This document shows positions 16,917 through 26,292 of a DNA stretch of 64,000 nucleotides, one piece after another. The position numbers were made by a program, and so were the translations under genes. The stretch comes from Thermoplasmatales archaeon (GTDB lineage: Archaea > Thermoplasmatota > E2 > DHVEG-1). The notes beneath the pieces were generated by a model, which saw only the letters and a program-made list of their open reading frames with translations, was not told where the DNA came from and did not search any database. Location of the stretch: the NCBI GenBank assembly GCA_020350825.1, contig CP070724.1, forward strand, positions 1,675,169-1,739,168, written 5' to 3'. The first letter of the stretch is position 1, and every line of letters starts with the position of its first letter.

Positions 16917-18143
16917 ATGGAGCAAAAAGTCATGATCCTCAAAGATAATTTTACCTCAAAGCGTCCGGTAGAAATTGGGATCTTTGAAATGCGCCGTCAT
17001 ATACCTATATTATATACTTTTAGTAAGATATGTAAAACAAACAATACAAACGTGACCATATTCACAACTAAAGAACTATTTTCGAGATTGAAATCTTACA
17101 TGGGGGAAAAAGATAGGAAAAACTATAACATTGTACTTAAACGAGACACTGAAAATATTTTTTCCTTTATGAAACGAGTTGAAACTATTTGTAATAAAAA
17201 AATCGACGTTTTATTTATCAATACAATCCATGAAACCATACTCGACCTTATCTATTATCTTAAATTTAATCCTAAGTCCAAAACCATTCTTCTTATACAT
17301 CATGTCAACGCTTGGATGAAACCCAGGCTTATCTTCAATATAAAACATCCAATACGAACTATTGACACAAATCTCTCATCTACTTTAATTCGTAAATTCA
17401 TATTTCCCAAATTCGATGCTATCAATGTTATTTATTACCCACTTAAAGATCACATTCGAGCAAACACCGATTACGAAAAGGAGATATTTACACTCCCGAC
17501 ATCCATCTTTGAAAATGTCAAAACAACAGAAGGACAAAAAGAAGATGGGAAACTGAGAATAGTGATTCCGGGTTTAATCCAAGAACATCGTAAAGATTAC
17601 AGCGCTGTCTTCCCAGCCTTTGAAAACCTTTTTGAGAAATATAAAGGAAAAATTAAGCTATACGTAATTGGACTTCCAGTTGCTAAGTTTGGTAAGCAAG
17701 TGTATAACAGATTCAAAGACATGTGGCAAAAAGGTTGTGATATCGTAATATTTGATCATTTTGTACCCGACGAAATCTTTGATGACATTCTCATAAAAAG
17801 CGATATCATCTTGGCCCCAATACGAATCAAAACAAGAGCCGATAGTGACATCGAAGAAATATATGGGATAACTGTTGGAAGCGGTATCATATTTAATGCA
17901 ATTCAATATGCTAAACCAATTTTTGTGCCGGCTGAGTTTAACATGTTGCCTGATCTAGAAAGCTCCACGTTGAAATATTCAGATTCACAAGAACTCGAGA
18001 AAATCGTAACAGAATTGATATCAGATTCAGTAAAGTTGAAGGGATTAAAGAAAGAGGCTATGAACAACTCACATAAATTCTCCTTAAAAAACCTTCAGGA
18101 TTATTTCGAAAAAAACATATTAACATGGCTGAATGAATATTAA
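16917..18143 (+). CDS. Glycosyltransferase-like protein (GT-B fold)
   Basis: A 408-residue protein with the outline of a GT-B enzyme: an N-terminal Rossmann-like half with LLIHHVNAW near residue 126, and a C-terminal half starting at LRIVIPGLIQEHRKDY near 215, which looks like the donor domain. The late glycine-containing segment GSGIIFNAIQYAKPIFVP corresponds to the donor-phosphate region. I cannot assign a CAZy family. It follows the two GT1-like genes on the same strand and converges on the alkaline-phosphatase-superfamily gene with a 39-base gap. Confidence 0.6.
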   Translation: MEQKVMILKDNFTSKRPVEIGIFEMRRHIPILYTFSKICKTNNTNVTIFTTKELFSRLKSYMGEKDRKNYNIVLKRDTENIFSFMKRVETICNKKIDVLFINTIHETILDLIYYLKFNPKSKTILLIHHVNAWMKPRLIFNIKHPIRTIDTNLSSTLIRKFIFPKFDAINVIYYPLKDHIRANTDYEKEIFTLPTSIFENVKTTEGQKEDGKLRIVIPGLIQEHRKDYSAVFPAFENLFEKYKGKIKLYVIGLPVAKFGKQVYNRFKDMWQKGCDIVIFDHFVPDEIFDDILIKSDIILAPIRIKTRADSDIEEIYGITVGSGIIFNAIQYAKPIFVPAEFNMLPDLESSTLKYSDSQELEKIVTELISDSVKLKGLKKEAMNNSHKFSLKNLQDYFEKNILTWLNEY

Positions 18144-18182
18144 ATCCATACAGTTATTTTATTTATCAAGTTGTCTTCCTGG

Positions 18183-19796
18183 TTAAAAAATCTTTCTTAG
18201 TCCTCGAATTTTTTCTAGTTCGCCTTTTACCAAGGTTTGCTTGCTGGAGGAGAGAGTCCAATCTATCTTTTTTACGGTTGGCTTTTTTATGAAAATATCC
18301 TCATGAATCCGCCCATCAACACTATTAGGTGTTGGAATACCCATAGATGTAAAAATCATGGGCAACACATCTTCAACAGACATATTACTAACTCTATAGT
18401 TTGTTTTAATTCCTTTACCGTAAGCAAAGAATACGCCGTATTGAGAATGATCCCCTGAACGTCCAGCAGGGTCTTGATTGAAAATATATGGAATATCTCG
18501 TTTCTTTGATTGCATTATATCATAGAGACTATTTGGGAAACGTATCCATTCAGCTGCAGTTGTACCTTTTTTAAGCTCGAATATAAGATCTGGAGGATCA
18601 ACTGCATTTTTACCATAAATCTCGTTCCAGTGATACACCTTTTCTATAACTTGACTGCCATCATTAGGATCTTTCAAATCCTTAAGTAGTTTTGATACTT
18701 CATTACATATTTTTTCGTAGTCTTTTTCTTCCACTATCCCGTTTTTATATTTGTTTTTACGACATATTCGAATACAACGACCTTCTGCAGTAGAAAAAGC
18801 TATAGTCTTTGAAAAATCAATTAGTTTAGCCTTTGAAGCACCTGAAAAAAGAAGTTTTCTAATTCCTTTTGACTCCTTAAGAAACTTTTGTGGAAGGAGT
18901 TTTAAAAAATAATTTACAGCTCGATGAATCAAAAGATAAAATTGAGAAACAAGGCTATTATATGGATCTTGAGAAGGTGTCAAATATTTGACATTATATA
19001 AGACATTATCTGGATAAAATATTTTTTTAATTTCTTCAAAACCATGATCAGAAACAATAAAAAAAACTGCATTTGGAAAATTATCAATAATCTTCCCGAC
19101 AAGCTCATCAATTTTCTGATAGCTCAATAGCAATAGATCCTTTTCTTCGAAGAGAAAATGTTGTGCAGTATCTGTACCGCGAAAAACGATCATAGTAAAA
19201 TCCCAGTCTTTTTCTTTCATTAGATTTAACCCCACCTGTAAGCGAGAGGTCATTTGTTTATTAATATAATTCAGTAATTTTTCAGGAGCATGTTTTTTCT
19301 TACGTGAACGAGAGAAATCTTCGAGCCAGAGTTGTTCTAACTCGTATTCACCTAGATCATTTCTAGTCAATCGTTCTTTGATATTTTTAGGATAGGTAAA
19401 ATTTGATTCCTTAGACGGAGTTAGTAATCCCGTAATCATTACCCCATTGATTTTCTCTGGGGGATATGTTCCAGGAGTATTGACTATAATATTCTTCACT
19501 CCAATGTCTGTTAAATAATTCCAAATAGCAGGAATTTTCCTATCTCGAGAGCTAATGAGATGTGGTTCTAGAGTACCGGTACTTTCAAAACCATAAATTC
19601 CATGTTTACCTGGGTTGCAACCGGTGACAATGGAGGTCCATGCTGGTGCGCTGAAAGGTGGAATGGTGGATTTGAGCTTTCCCCATGCGCCGTTTTTTCG
19701 TATCTTTTGATAATTTGGGAGTTTTCCATTTTCCATCCATTTATTCATAAAGTCAAGAGTTGCACCATCTATTCCTATCATTACCGTTTTATTCAT
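18183..19796 (-). CDS. Alkaline phosphatase superfamily phosphodiesterase / nucleotide pyrophosphatase-like
   Basis: A 537-residue protein. The N terminus MIGIDGATLDFM carries the first metal-binding aspartate, PAWTSIVTGCNPGKHGIYGF (from about residue 51) the nucleophile region of the type I phosphodiesterase branch, SDHGFEE (near 250) a metal-binding Asp-His pair, and GRSGDHSQYG (near 452) the last histidine. No signal peptide is seen, so the enzyme is probably cytosolic or peripheral. This branch hydrolyses phosphodiesters or transfers phospho groups, and some members act as sulfatases. Its place among glycosyltransferases and sulfotransferases suggests trimming or modifying an activated surface-polymer intermediate. 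Confidence 0.75.
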   Translation of the reverse strand: MNKTVMIGIDGATLDFMNKWMENGKLPNYQKIRKNGAWGKLKSTIPPFSAPAWTSIVTGCNPGKHGIYGFESTGTLEPHLISSRDRKIPAIWNYLTDIGVKNIIVNTPGTYPPEKINGVMITGLLTPSKESNFTYPKNIKERLTRNDLGEYELEQLWLEDFSRSRKKKHAPEKLLNYINKQMTSRLQVGLNLMKEKDWDFTMIVFRGTDTAQHFLFEEKDLLLLSYQKIDELVGKIIDNFPNAVFFIVSDHGFEEIKKIFYPDNVLYNVKYLTPSQDPYNSLVSQFYLLIHRAVNYFLKLLPQKFLKESKGIRKLLFSGASKAKLIDFSKTIAFSTAEGRCIRICRKNKYKNGIVEEKDYEKICNEVSKLLKDLKDPNDGSQVIEKVYHWNEIYGKNAVDPPDLIFELKKGTTAAEWIRFPNSLYDIMQSKKRDIPYIFNQDPAGRSGDHSQYGVFFAYGKGIKTNYRVSNMSVEDVLPMIFTSMGIPTPNSVDGRIHEDIFIKKPTVKKIDWTLSSSKQTLVKGELEKIRGLRKIF

Positions 19797-19949
19797 GGTT
19801 ATTATGCCTCATGATTTAACTACTGAATCTTTTTTGTATGGTATTAATTTTATTCAATGCATGCTTCTTGATTTAAAGTTTATAAGATATGCTATACTTT
19901 TTTGTATTTCAGATATATATTAAACCATTTAAAACATAATGAGATTATT

Positions 19950-20933
19950 ATGAAAAACATGAAGAAACCCCTGAATTTGGATCAACAATATCTAAATAGA
20001 TTAGAGAATGTAACATTTAACCCGATATTCATAATGGGTGTGCAAAGATCGGGAACAAGCATACTCTATAAACTACTAAGTGAGACAAATAGCTTCAACA
20101 TAGTTACAGCATACCATATCATCAAATATAACGAACTTCTACACAATAATATAAAAAAGTTGGAGGGGAAAATAAAACTCGAACTTGAAGAGTTCTTTAA
20201 ATATAAATCTCAAACTGATAGAGGTATCGACAAATTACAGATAACTCCTGATTTTCCTGAGGAATACGGTTTTATATTAACTCAAAAAACTGGGCAATCG
20301 AAATTAACCCATGAAACACTAAAAATCTTTACAGAGTTCTGCAAGAAAATTCAATTCATATCAAAAAATGACAACCTACTATTGTTAAAAAATCCATTTG
20401 ATTTCTCTAACTTTGTATACATTAAATCAGTTTTCCCAGAAACCAAATTTATCTTTATTCATAGGAACCCTATCAAAACATTAAATTCTCAACTTAAAGC
20501 GATGAGAACGCTATTGGAATACAAGAGTGAATATATGGCATTGTTATCACCGGAATATGATAGAGTTTTTGATAATAAAATTCTTTTTAATTATTATCGA
20601 TTTATGTACTCTTCTTTTGCACCGATTAGATCTAACAAAGCTATTAAAATTTTAGTTAAATCTACAGATTTATTTTTAGAAAATATTGAATCACTAACTC
20701 GTGAAGAGTATATCTGCACTAGATATGAAGATATATGTAAAAAACCTGAAATAGAAATTGAAAAAATCCTAAAATTCCTAAACATAGAAGCAAAGTCTCA
20801 TGTACAATACAGTGATTTTATTAAACCACGTAAAACAACAAATTTAAAAGAAATACAAAAGAAAGAAAAATTCATACTCAAACGGATGAAACCTTATCTA
20901 TCCTATAACAAATATTTAGAAAACAAACTGTAA
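19950..20933 (+). CDS. Sulfotransferase family protein
   Basis: A 327-residue protein with a PAPS-binding 5' loop GVQRSGTSILY at about residues 30-40 and a 3'-phosphate-binding segment FIHRNPIKTLNS near 170. A YEDICKKPE segment near 262 is typical of P-loop sulfotransferases, in which a Tyr-Glu pair followed by basic residues contacts PAPS. I chose ATG 19950. An upstream TTG would add 16 residues not seen in the family, and a TTTAAAAC box lies about 20 bases upstream. A second sulfotransferase is convergent 11 bases downstream. The acceptor is unknown. Confidence 0.75.
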   Translation: MKNMKKPLNLDQQYLNRLENVTFNPIFIMGVQRSGTSILYKLLSETNSFNIVTAYHIIKYNELLHNNIKKLEGKIKLELEEFFKYKSQTDRGIDKLQITPDFPEEYGFILTQKTGQSKLTHETLKIFTEFCKKIQFISKNDNLLLLKNPFDFSNFVYIKSVFPETKFIFIHRNPIKTLNSQLKAMRTLLEYKSEYMALLSPEYDRVFDNKILFNYYRFMYSSFAPIRSNKAIKILVKSTDLFLENIESLTREEYICTRYEDICKKPEIEIEKILKFLNIEAKSHVQYSDFIKPRKTTNLKEIQKKEKFILKRMKPYLSYNKYLENKL

Positions 20934-20944
20934 TAATTTTTCTA

Positions 20945-21754
20945 CTAGTATCCCATTTTTTTAAGGTTTTCTTTGAGTGAAATTTTAATTATTGCTTTTT
21001 CAACAGTATTCAAGTTTTTCTTCCATTTGCCAACACTTGATTGAAATATGGGTTTGCTGGGAGAGTGTCGTAATGGTCTTTTTTCTATTTTAAAGTCGAT
21101 GTTTTTTCCTGTTTTTGTGTTGAACCAGAAATCATGTTGTTTGGTGTGATGTTCGAGTAGTTCAGGAATCCATTTTTCTCCGAGGAAAGTCATCATTCGT
21201 TTTGTTTCTTTTTCAGGATTAGATACCAACTCTTCATATCTGGTTTCCATATACCGTTCTTTATTGAATTTAGTTCGGTATTCAAATGTTAGATTTATGC
21301 TTTTATTCCATTTTTTTATTGCATTAAAAATAGTTTTGCTTCCCCATCTTTCTTTAAATGAGCAGACAACATCTCTTCCATCTCGAATTATGTTAATAAA
21401 TTGGCAGTCTGGAAAAAGTTTGTTTATAAAATCTACATAAAATATGTTATCTGGTGTTTTTTCAGCCCATCTTTGTTTTTCCTTTGATTTCATGTAATTA
21501 TTATGATATGTTTTGAAAAGATCACTAAGTTTTTTAATATGTATATATTTGCTGAGTCCATAAGGTTCAAGTCTTTTCCAATTATTATCGATTTTTTCAT
21601 TTAGTGTTTTAATAGATTCTATAAGATGAGTTTCGGGTCCACAACAGATATTTGGATGTGTATCAAGTATAACTCTAACCAATGTAGTTCCTGAACGAGG
21701 ACAACCGATGATAAATATCGGTGGTTTTTCCATTTTATCTGTTTTTGGAATCAT
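20945..21754 (-). CDS. Sulfotransferase family protein
   Basis: A 269-residue P-loop sulfotransferase. The 5' PAPS loop GCPRSGTTLVR covers residues 17-27, the 3' segment NIIRDGRDVVCSF lies near 125, and YEELVSNPEKETKRMMTFLGE near 177. It is only distantly similar to the convergent neighbour at 19950-20933, so this is not a recent duplication. The family transfers sulfate from PAPS to hydroxyls or amines of glycans, lipids or small molecules. No PAPS-synthesis genes are visible here. Confidence 0.8.
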   Translation of the reverse strand: MIPKTDKMEKPPIFIIGCPRSGTTLVRVILDTHPNICCGPETHLIESIKTLNEKIDNNWKRLEPYGLSKYIHIKKLSDLFKTYHNNYMKSKEKQRWAEKTPDNIFYVDFINKLFPDCQFINIIRDGRDVVCSFKERWGSKTIFNAIKKWNKSINLTFEYRTKFNKERYMETRYEELVSNPEKETKRMMTFLGEKWIPELLEHHTKQHDFWFNTKTGKNIDFKIEKRPLRHSPSKPIFQSSVGKWKKNLNTVEKAIIKISLKENLKKMGY

Positions 21755-21912
21755 AAATGTTTAATAAATTTTTTCGCATTAACTGTTAAATATTTTTTGT
21801 ATTTTGTAAAATAATGGGTGATTAAGTAAATTGTATAGAAAATATAAAAAGTGCATTTGACATATTTTATATAACTTACATTATGTATACAATATAAAAA
21901 TTTGGTGATAAA

Positions 21913-22701
21913 ATGGATTTAAATGGAAAGGTTGTTCTAATCTCTGGAGCCACAGGTGGCATTGGTGAAGAAATTGCAAAACAACTTTCTAAAGAAGGAT
22001 GTAAATTAGCGCTTTTCGCCAGGAGAGAACAGAAACTCAAGGAAATTTCCACCAAATTAAATAACGACAAAACAAAATGCATTTTTCAAAAATGCGATGT
22101 AAAAAACAAAGATAATGTAAAAGAAACCATTGAATTTACTCAGAATGAATTTGGCAGAGTTGATATCGCGATATTAACAGCAGGGATATTAGCACCAAAT
22201 CCCATTGAAACTTTCAATAGTAGTATTATAATGAATTCGATGGAAGTAAATTTTCTAGGTTATGTTTACTTTATCCAATACCTACTTCCCATTATGAAAT
22301 CGCAAAATTCAGGAACTATCGCAGCAACCTCTACATTACCTGATCAAAGAGGAGTTCCAGGTTGGGGTGCTTATGGTGCTAGTAAAGCAGCACTGAGTTG
22401 GCTTATGGATAGCCTGAGGGCTGAAGCAAAGCAAAAATATAATATAAACTTTATAACGATAAAACCTGGTTCTGTTGAAACCCCAATGATTGAAGGCTAT
22501 TACAGAAAGGGTGCTATTCAAGCGGAAAAAGCAGCAAAACTCATTATAAAAGGTATCAAGAAAGAAAAGAAAATAATTCAATTTCCACTCTCTCAGGTTG
22601 TCACGACAAGATTGACAGATCTATTTCCTCTTTTTGCCTATGATAATTTAGATATAGAAATGATGAAGGGTCATGGATATCCCGATGTTGAGGAAAAATA
22701 A
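21913..22701 (+). CDS. Short-chain dehydrogenase/reductase (SDR)
   Basis: A 262-residue classical SDR. The cofactor loop GATGGIGEE is at residues 11-19 and the catalytic Tyr-Lys pair lies in YGASKAALSW near 153, preceded by the active-site serine region ATSTLPDQ. Arg and Lys after the glycine loop (FARREQK) favour NADP(H). A GGTGAT ribosome binding site lies directly before the ATG. The substrate is unknown. Its position beside the sulfotransferases makes a sugar or lipid intermediate plausible. Confidence 0.85.
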   Translation: MDLNGKVVLISGATGGIGEEIAKQLSKEGCKLALFARREQKLKEISTKLNNDKTKCIFQKCDVKNKDNVKETIEFTQNEFGRVDIAILTAGILAPNPIETFNSSIIMNSMEVNFLGYVYFIQYLLPIMKSQNSGTIAATSTLPDQRGVPGWGAYGASKAALSWLMDSLRAEAKQKYNINFITIKPGSVETPMIEGYYRKGAIQAEKAAKLIIKGIKKEKKIIQFPLSQVVTTRLTDLFPLFAYDNLDIEMMKGHGYPDVEEK

Positions 22702-22940
22702 CAATAAATTTACGAGATGTTGGTAGTTCTGTAGATAAGATTACCAAGGATATAACAGAGATTTATCATAAAAAAGTTGGATTTTAAGTTACAATAAAAG
22801 TTAAAGAAGTCGATGAAATCTTAAATGATAAATATGCATGTAAATCGCCACCGATTGTTGTATCCCATGCAAAACCTAGAAAAAGATATAAGGTATTAGA
22901 GTTTAAGTCATGGAAGATATGGGGTAGCAGACGGATATGA
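22692..22940 (+). pseudogene. Degenerate open frame interrupted by a stop
   Basis: One frame stays open from 22692 to 22940 except for a single TAA after KKVGF. It reads as a plausible soluble protein on both sides (INLRDVGSSVDKITKDI, then IKVKEVDEILNDKYACKSPP), and ends KPRKRYKVLEFKSWKIWGSRR before TGA. The composition is coding-like, with no good start codon. I infer a decayed gene between the SDR and serC. The family is not recognised, and readthrough or a sequencing error at the TAA cannot be excluded. Confidence 0.35.
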
Positions 22941-23026
22941 AAATTACTGCAAAACATTAGAGTGCGTTCTCCGAATTCTTTAAATTCCTTTTCATAATAC
23001 ACTGCTTCATCAAAATGGTGATTATT

Positions 23027-24112
23027 ATGACAAAGCGTGTTTACAACTTTTATGCAGGTCCAGCAACCTTACCACTCCCGGCTCTGAAGAAAGCACAGGA
23101 GGAACTATTAGACTTTCAAGGAACAGGAATGTCACTTATGGAGATTTCCCATCGTTCCAAAGAATATGCTAAAATGCATTCAGAGGCATCAAGTTTAATC
23201 AAGGAACTTATGAATCTACCAAATGATTATAAGATCTTGTGGCTCCAGGGTGGCGCCTCTTCACAGTTCTATATGATTCCCTTGAATCTTCAGCAAAAGG
23301 GGAAATCAATGGAATATGTAAATACCGGTGTGTGGTCTAAAAAGGCTATCAAGGAGGGGGGATTCTATGGTGATGTGAAGATTGTTGCTAGCTCTGAGGA
23401 CGAAAATTTTTCCTATATACCAAATGATATTGAGTTTAGTGAAAATGCGGCATTCGCCCACATTACAGGGAATAACACTATCTATGGAACCGAATACCAT
23501 GAATGGCCTAAGGTACCAAGCGATGTTCCTCTTGCCTGTGATATGTCCTCGCACATAATGGATAAGGTTATTGATCCAAAGAAGTTTGGAGTTATTTATG
23601 CAGGTGCACAAAAGAATATAGGACCTGCGGGGGTTACTCTATTGATCGTGCGGGAAGATCTTTTTGATCGAGTACCTGAAAATACTCCGACCTTGCAGAA
23701 ATGGAAAATCCATGCAGAAAAGGACTCTTTGTTTAACACAGGTCCATGTTGGGCGATTTATATGTGCAAGCTTTCCTTGGATTATCTGAAGAGTTTGGGC
23801 GGGGTCCCTGGTATTGAAAAGATCAACAGGAAAAAAGCCAAGATACTGTATGATGTTATCGATAACTCTAGCGGTTTTTATAGAGGACATGCCAAGCCTA
23901 ATTCTAGATCCTTGATGAACATTACATTTAACCTGCCTACATCAGAATTAGAGGTGAAATGTATAGAAGAAGGATTATCAAAAGGAATGGTTGGTCTAAA
24001 AGGTCATAGATCCGTTGGTGGCATGAGAGCATCTATCTACAACGCTATGTCAATTGATGGTGTACAAGCACTTGCTGAATTCCTGAAAGAATTCCAAGAG
24101 AATAACCAGTGA
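23027..24112 (+). CDS. serC: Phosphoserine aminotransferase
   Basis: A 361-residue class V PLP aminotransferase. It opens with YNFYAGPATLPLPAL and has LQGGASSQFYMIP near residue 70 for phosphate binding. The Schiff-base lysine is in YAGAQKNIGPAG near 189, and HRSVGGMRASIYNA closes the active site. It converts 3-phosphohydroxypyruvate to phosphoserine. The ATG at 23027 is preferred over 23015 because GGTGATT at 23017-23023 is a good ribosome binding site for it. The preceding enzyme of the pathway, SerA, lies at 31237-32190. The higher GC and codon choice relative to flanking genes hint at a different history. Confidence 0.93.
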   Translation: MTKRVYNFYAGPATLPLPALKKAQEELLDFQGTGMSLMEISHRSKEYAKMHSEASSLIKELMNLPNDYKILWLQGGASSQFYMIPLNLQQKGKSMEYVNTGVWSKKAIKEGGFYGDVKIVASSEDENFSYIPNDIEFSENAAFAHITGNNTIYGTEYHEWPKVPSDVPLACDMSSHIMDKVIDPKKFGVIYAGAQKNIGPAGVTLLIVREDLFDRVPENTPTLQKWKIHAEKDSLFNTGPCWAIYMCKLSLDYLKSLGGVPGIEKINRKKAKILYDVIDNSSGFYRGHAKPNSRSLMNITFNLPTSELEVKCIEEGLSKGMVGLKGHRSVGGMRASIYNAMSIDGVQALAEFLKEFQENNQ

Positions 24113-24227
24113 AAAAATTTGGTAAACTAATAAAGTAAAAAATATTTAAATCAATTCTTTCTTGTATTCATAAAAAAAATATTTTGTTTAAATAATATCC
24201 TCCAAGGTTAGAATTTTTTCTAAAAAA

Positions 24228-24884
24228 TTAAAAATTATCTAATTTTCTTATTTTGCTGTCTTTTATAAGATTTTGAGTGGTTTTCCATGAATGTCTAACA
24301 TGAGGAGGTAACTCTTTGTAGGTTTCAAACCAAGTTTTAAGAAACTGTTTAGTGAGTGGATCCGCAGGATAACCACTACCAATGGGAAGATTTAGCTTCT
24401 TTTGTAAATTTTTTGACAGTTTTTTTATTTTTTCATCTCTTACAGTTTTAGCGAGAATAGAAGCAGCTCCTACAATAGGGTACATATCATCTGCCCTATG
24501 CTTTGACACAATCGTTGGTTTAAAAGTTAGGTTTGATAAAATGTCGTTGCCAAAACGCTTTTCATTGACATCGGCAGCATCCACATAGCAAAATTCTGGT
24601 TTTAATTTATTAATAATTTTACTAAAAGCATATACTTCAATTTCATTTAATGTCATAACTTTTCTCATGTCATCTATGCTAGAAGCAGAAATAACTAAAA
24701 TATCATAATTAACCGCAATTTCTTTTATTTTTTTAGAAAGAATTTGTCGTTTTTTTGGAGTTAATTTTTTTGAATCTTTAACTCCAAGTTTCTTTAATTC
24801 TAAATCATCTTCAAACGCAATCCCAGCAACTATTAGAGGGCCAATAACTGGGCCTCGACCGGATTCATCAACACCACAAATCAT
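24228..24884 (-). CDS. rnhB: Ribonuclease HII
   Basis: A 218-residue RNase HII. The N-terminal CGVDESGRGPVIGPL carries the first two acidic catalytic residues and the GRG motif that recognises the RNA-DNA junction. YVDAADVN near residue 97 holds the third, and the fourth lies in SGYPADPLT near 170. It removes single ribonucleotides and RNA primers from DNA. The length and motif spacing are standard. It is transcribed away from serC's end, leaving an AT-rich gap of 115 bases. Confidence 0.95.
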   Translation of the reverse strand: MICGVDESGRGPVIGPLIVAGIAFEDDLELKKLGVKDSKKLTPKKRQILSKKIKEIAVNYDILVISASSIDDMRKVMTLNEIEVYAFSKIINKLKPEFCYVDAADVNEKRFGNDILSNLTFKPTIVSKHRADDMYPIVGAASILAKTVRDEKIKKLSKNLQKKLNLPIGSGYPADPLTKQFLKTWFETYKELPPHVRHSWKTTQNLIKDSKIRKLDNF

Positions 24885-24976
24885 TCAAATCTAGTAATGT
24901 TTGTAAGTAAAAAGATGTTGCGGAAAGCAAATAGATAGACAATTTTTTATTATTAAATCATATTCAGCCCATGAAT

Positions 24977-25049
24977 GCCGCCGTAGCTTAGCTGGTGGAG
25001 CGGCTGATTCGTAATCAGCAGGTCAGGGGTTCGAATCCCTTCGGCGGCT
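24977..25049 (+). tRNA. tRNA-Thr (anticodon CGT)
   Basis: A complete 73-base cloverleaf. The acceptor GCCGCCG at 24977-24983 pairs with CGGCGGC at 25042-25048, with T as discriminator base at 25049. The anticodon stem GCTGA/TCAGC encloses the loop TTCGTAA, whose central CGT at 25010-25012 reads ACG codons. The T loop GGTTCGAATCC is canonical. There is no intron and no encoded CCA. Confidence 0.96.
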
Positions 25050-25151
25050 TATTTTTTTTATTTATCTGAATTTTGAGCTGATACAAGAGATAGAGCAAAT
25101 CACACTTATTGATCAAACTCTAAAAATATAGACGATTTGGATAAACAAAAT

Positions 25152-25159
25152 GTTTATAT
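25152..25159 (+). promoter_or_regulatory. TATA box for a small membrane protein
   Basis: GTTTATAT ends 23 bases before an ATG at 25182 that opens a 32-codon frame. Its spacing matches other leaderless genes in the window. Confidence 0.45.
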
Positions 25160-25181
25160 CAAATTGAACAAATATGCCAAC

Positions 25182-25280
25182 ATGGATTGGAAGACAATTA
25201 TCTATAATCCTTATACCTTAGCAGGTATCTTTGTAATAATTGCAGTGATAATTTTAATATGGGCTATATTTCTATACTAG
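25182..25280 (+). CDS. Small single-helix membrane protein (32 residues)
   Basis: The frame encodes MDWKTIIYNPYTLAGIF followed by a run of Val, Ile and Leu, ending in FLY. This is a short cytoplasmic start and one hydrophobic helix of about 20 residues. A TATA box is placed correctly for a leaderless transcript. I do not recognise it. It lies between tRNA-Thr and the convergent polyprenyl synthase gene, 7 bases from the latter's stop. The promoter spacing and the clean single-helix composition support it, but a chance frame is possible. Confidence 0.45.
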   Translation: MDWKTIIYNPYTLAGIFVIIAVIILIWAIFLY

Positions 25281-25287
25281 GTACCAT

Positions 25288-26283
25288 TTAGTAATTCCTA
25301 GTTATACTGTAATCAGCTAGCGCCATCAATATTTTTTTACTTTCTGATCCTTCTACAACATCCAAGCACAATTTCGCTTTTCTCCTAAATTCTTTTAACT
25401 TGTTTTGTGCAAAATCTATTGAACCTGCTTCCCTAAATATATCTATAACGTCCATGATGTCGTTTTGAGTTGTCTTCTCATTTCCTATAATATCCATCAT
25501 CTTTTTCTTGGTTTTACCAGTTACACTTGATAATGCATGTACAACCATCAGCGTGCGCTTTCCGTTTAAGATGTCACTCCCTACCATTTGTTTTCCTAAT
25601 TCAGCCTGATCAGTTAGTATATTTAAAAGATCATCTTTGATTTGAAACATTAAGCCGAACAACTTTCCATATTCTGCCATGTTTACTACTTGTTTTTTTG
25701 TACCTTTACCTATCAAGGCCCCCCCTTTTCCTGCTACCCAATACAGTTGAGCTGTTTTTTTCTCGATCATAACCATGTATTCTGGGAGAGTAACGTCAAA
25801 TCTATGAGCAAATTCTATGTCCATGGCTTCTCCCTCATAAAATCTTTTTGCTGCATCAGCTATAGATCTGATGATCTCTTTGTATGTTACAGATTCCATC
25901 TCGGGAGGTGCCATATAGGACAGCATCCTGTACGTTTCACCGATAAGTGCATCTCCAGCAAGTATAGCTAATGATAAGCCAAATTTATTATGAGTCGTTT
26001 GCAAGCCCCTTCGCCATTCATCCCTGTCAATTATATCGTCGTGAACCAACGTTGAATTATGCATATACTCAAGTGATATCCCCAAAGGTATTGTATTTTC
26101 TGGCACGCCTCCAACAACTTCACATGAAAGCATAGTGATAATAGGACGAAGTCTCTTCCCCCCAGATAGAGGAATCCATCGTAGTGCTTCATAAAATGTT
26201 TTTGTTTCCCGAGGAGTCAGATTCCCATTCAAAGCACTATCAAATATAATTGCTCTCTCTCTAAGCACCTTTTCTAAATCCAT
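25288..26283 (-). CDS. idsA: Polyprenyl (geranylgeranyl-type) diphosphate synthase
   Basis: A 331-residue trans-prenyltransferase that builds C20 or longer isoprenoid diphosphates for archaeal membrane lipids. The first aspartate motif HDDIID is at residues 81-86, and GGKRLRP near 41 binds isopentenyl diphosphate. The second aspartate-rich motif reads KDDLLN at 216-221, with Asn in place of the usual last Asp. Small residues five positions before the first motif fit products of C20 or longer. A DsrE-like gene begins 9 bases upstream on the same strand. Confidence 0.88.
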   Translation of the reverse strand: MDLEKVLRERAIIFDSALNGNLTPRETKTFYEALRWIPLSGGKRLRPIITMLSCEVVGGVPENTIPLGISLEYMHNSTLVHDDIIDRDEWRRGLQTTHNKFGLSLAILAGDALIGETYRMLSYMAPPEMESVTYKEIIRSIADAAKRFYEGEAMDIEFAHRFDVTLPEYMVMIEKKTAQLYWVAGKGGALIGKGTKKQVVNMAEYGKLFGLMFQIKDDLLNILTDQAELGKQMVGSDILNGKRTLMVVHALSSVTGKTKKKMMDIIGNEKTTQNDIMDVIDIFREAGSIDFAQNKLKEFRRKAKLCLDVVEGSESKKILMALADYSITRNY

Positions 26284-26292
26284 AAACTTACC

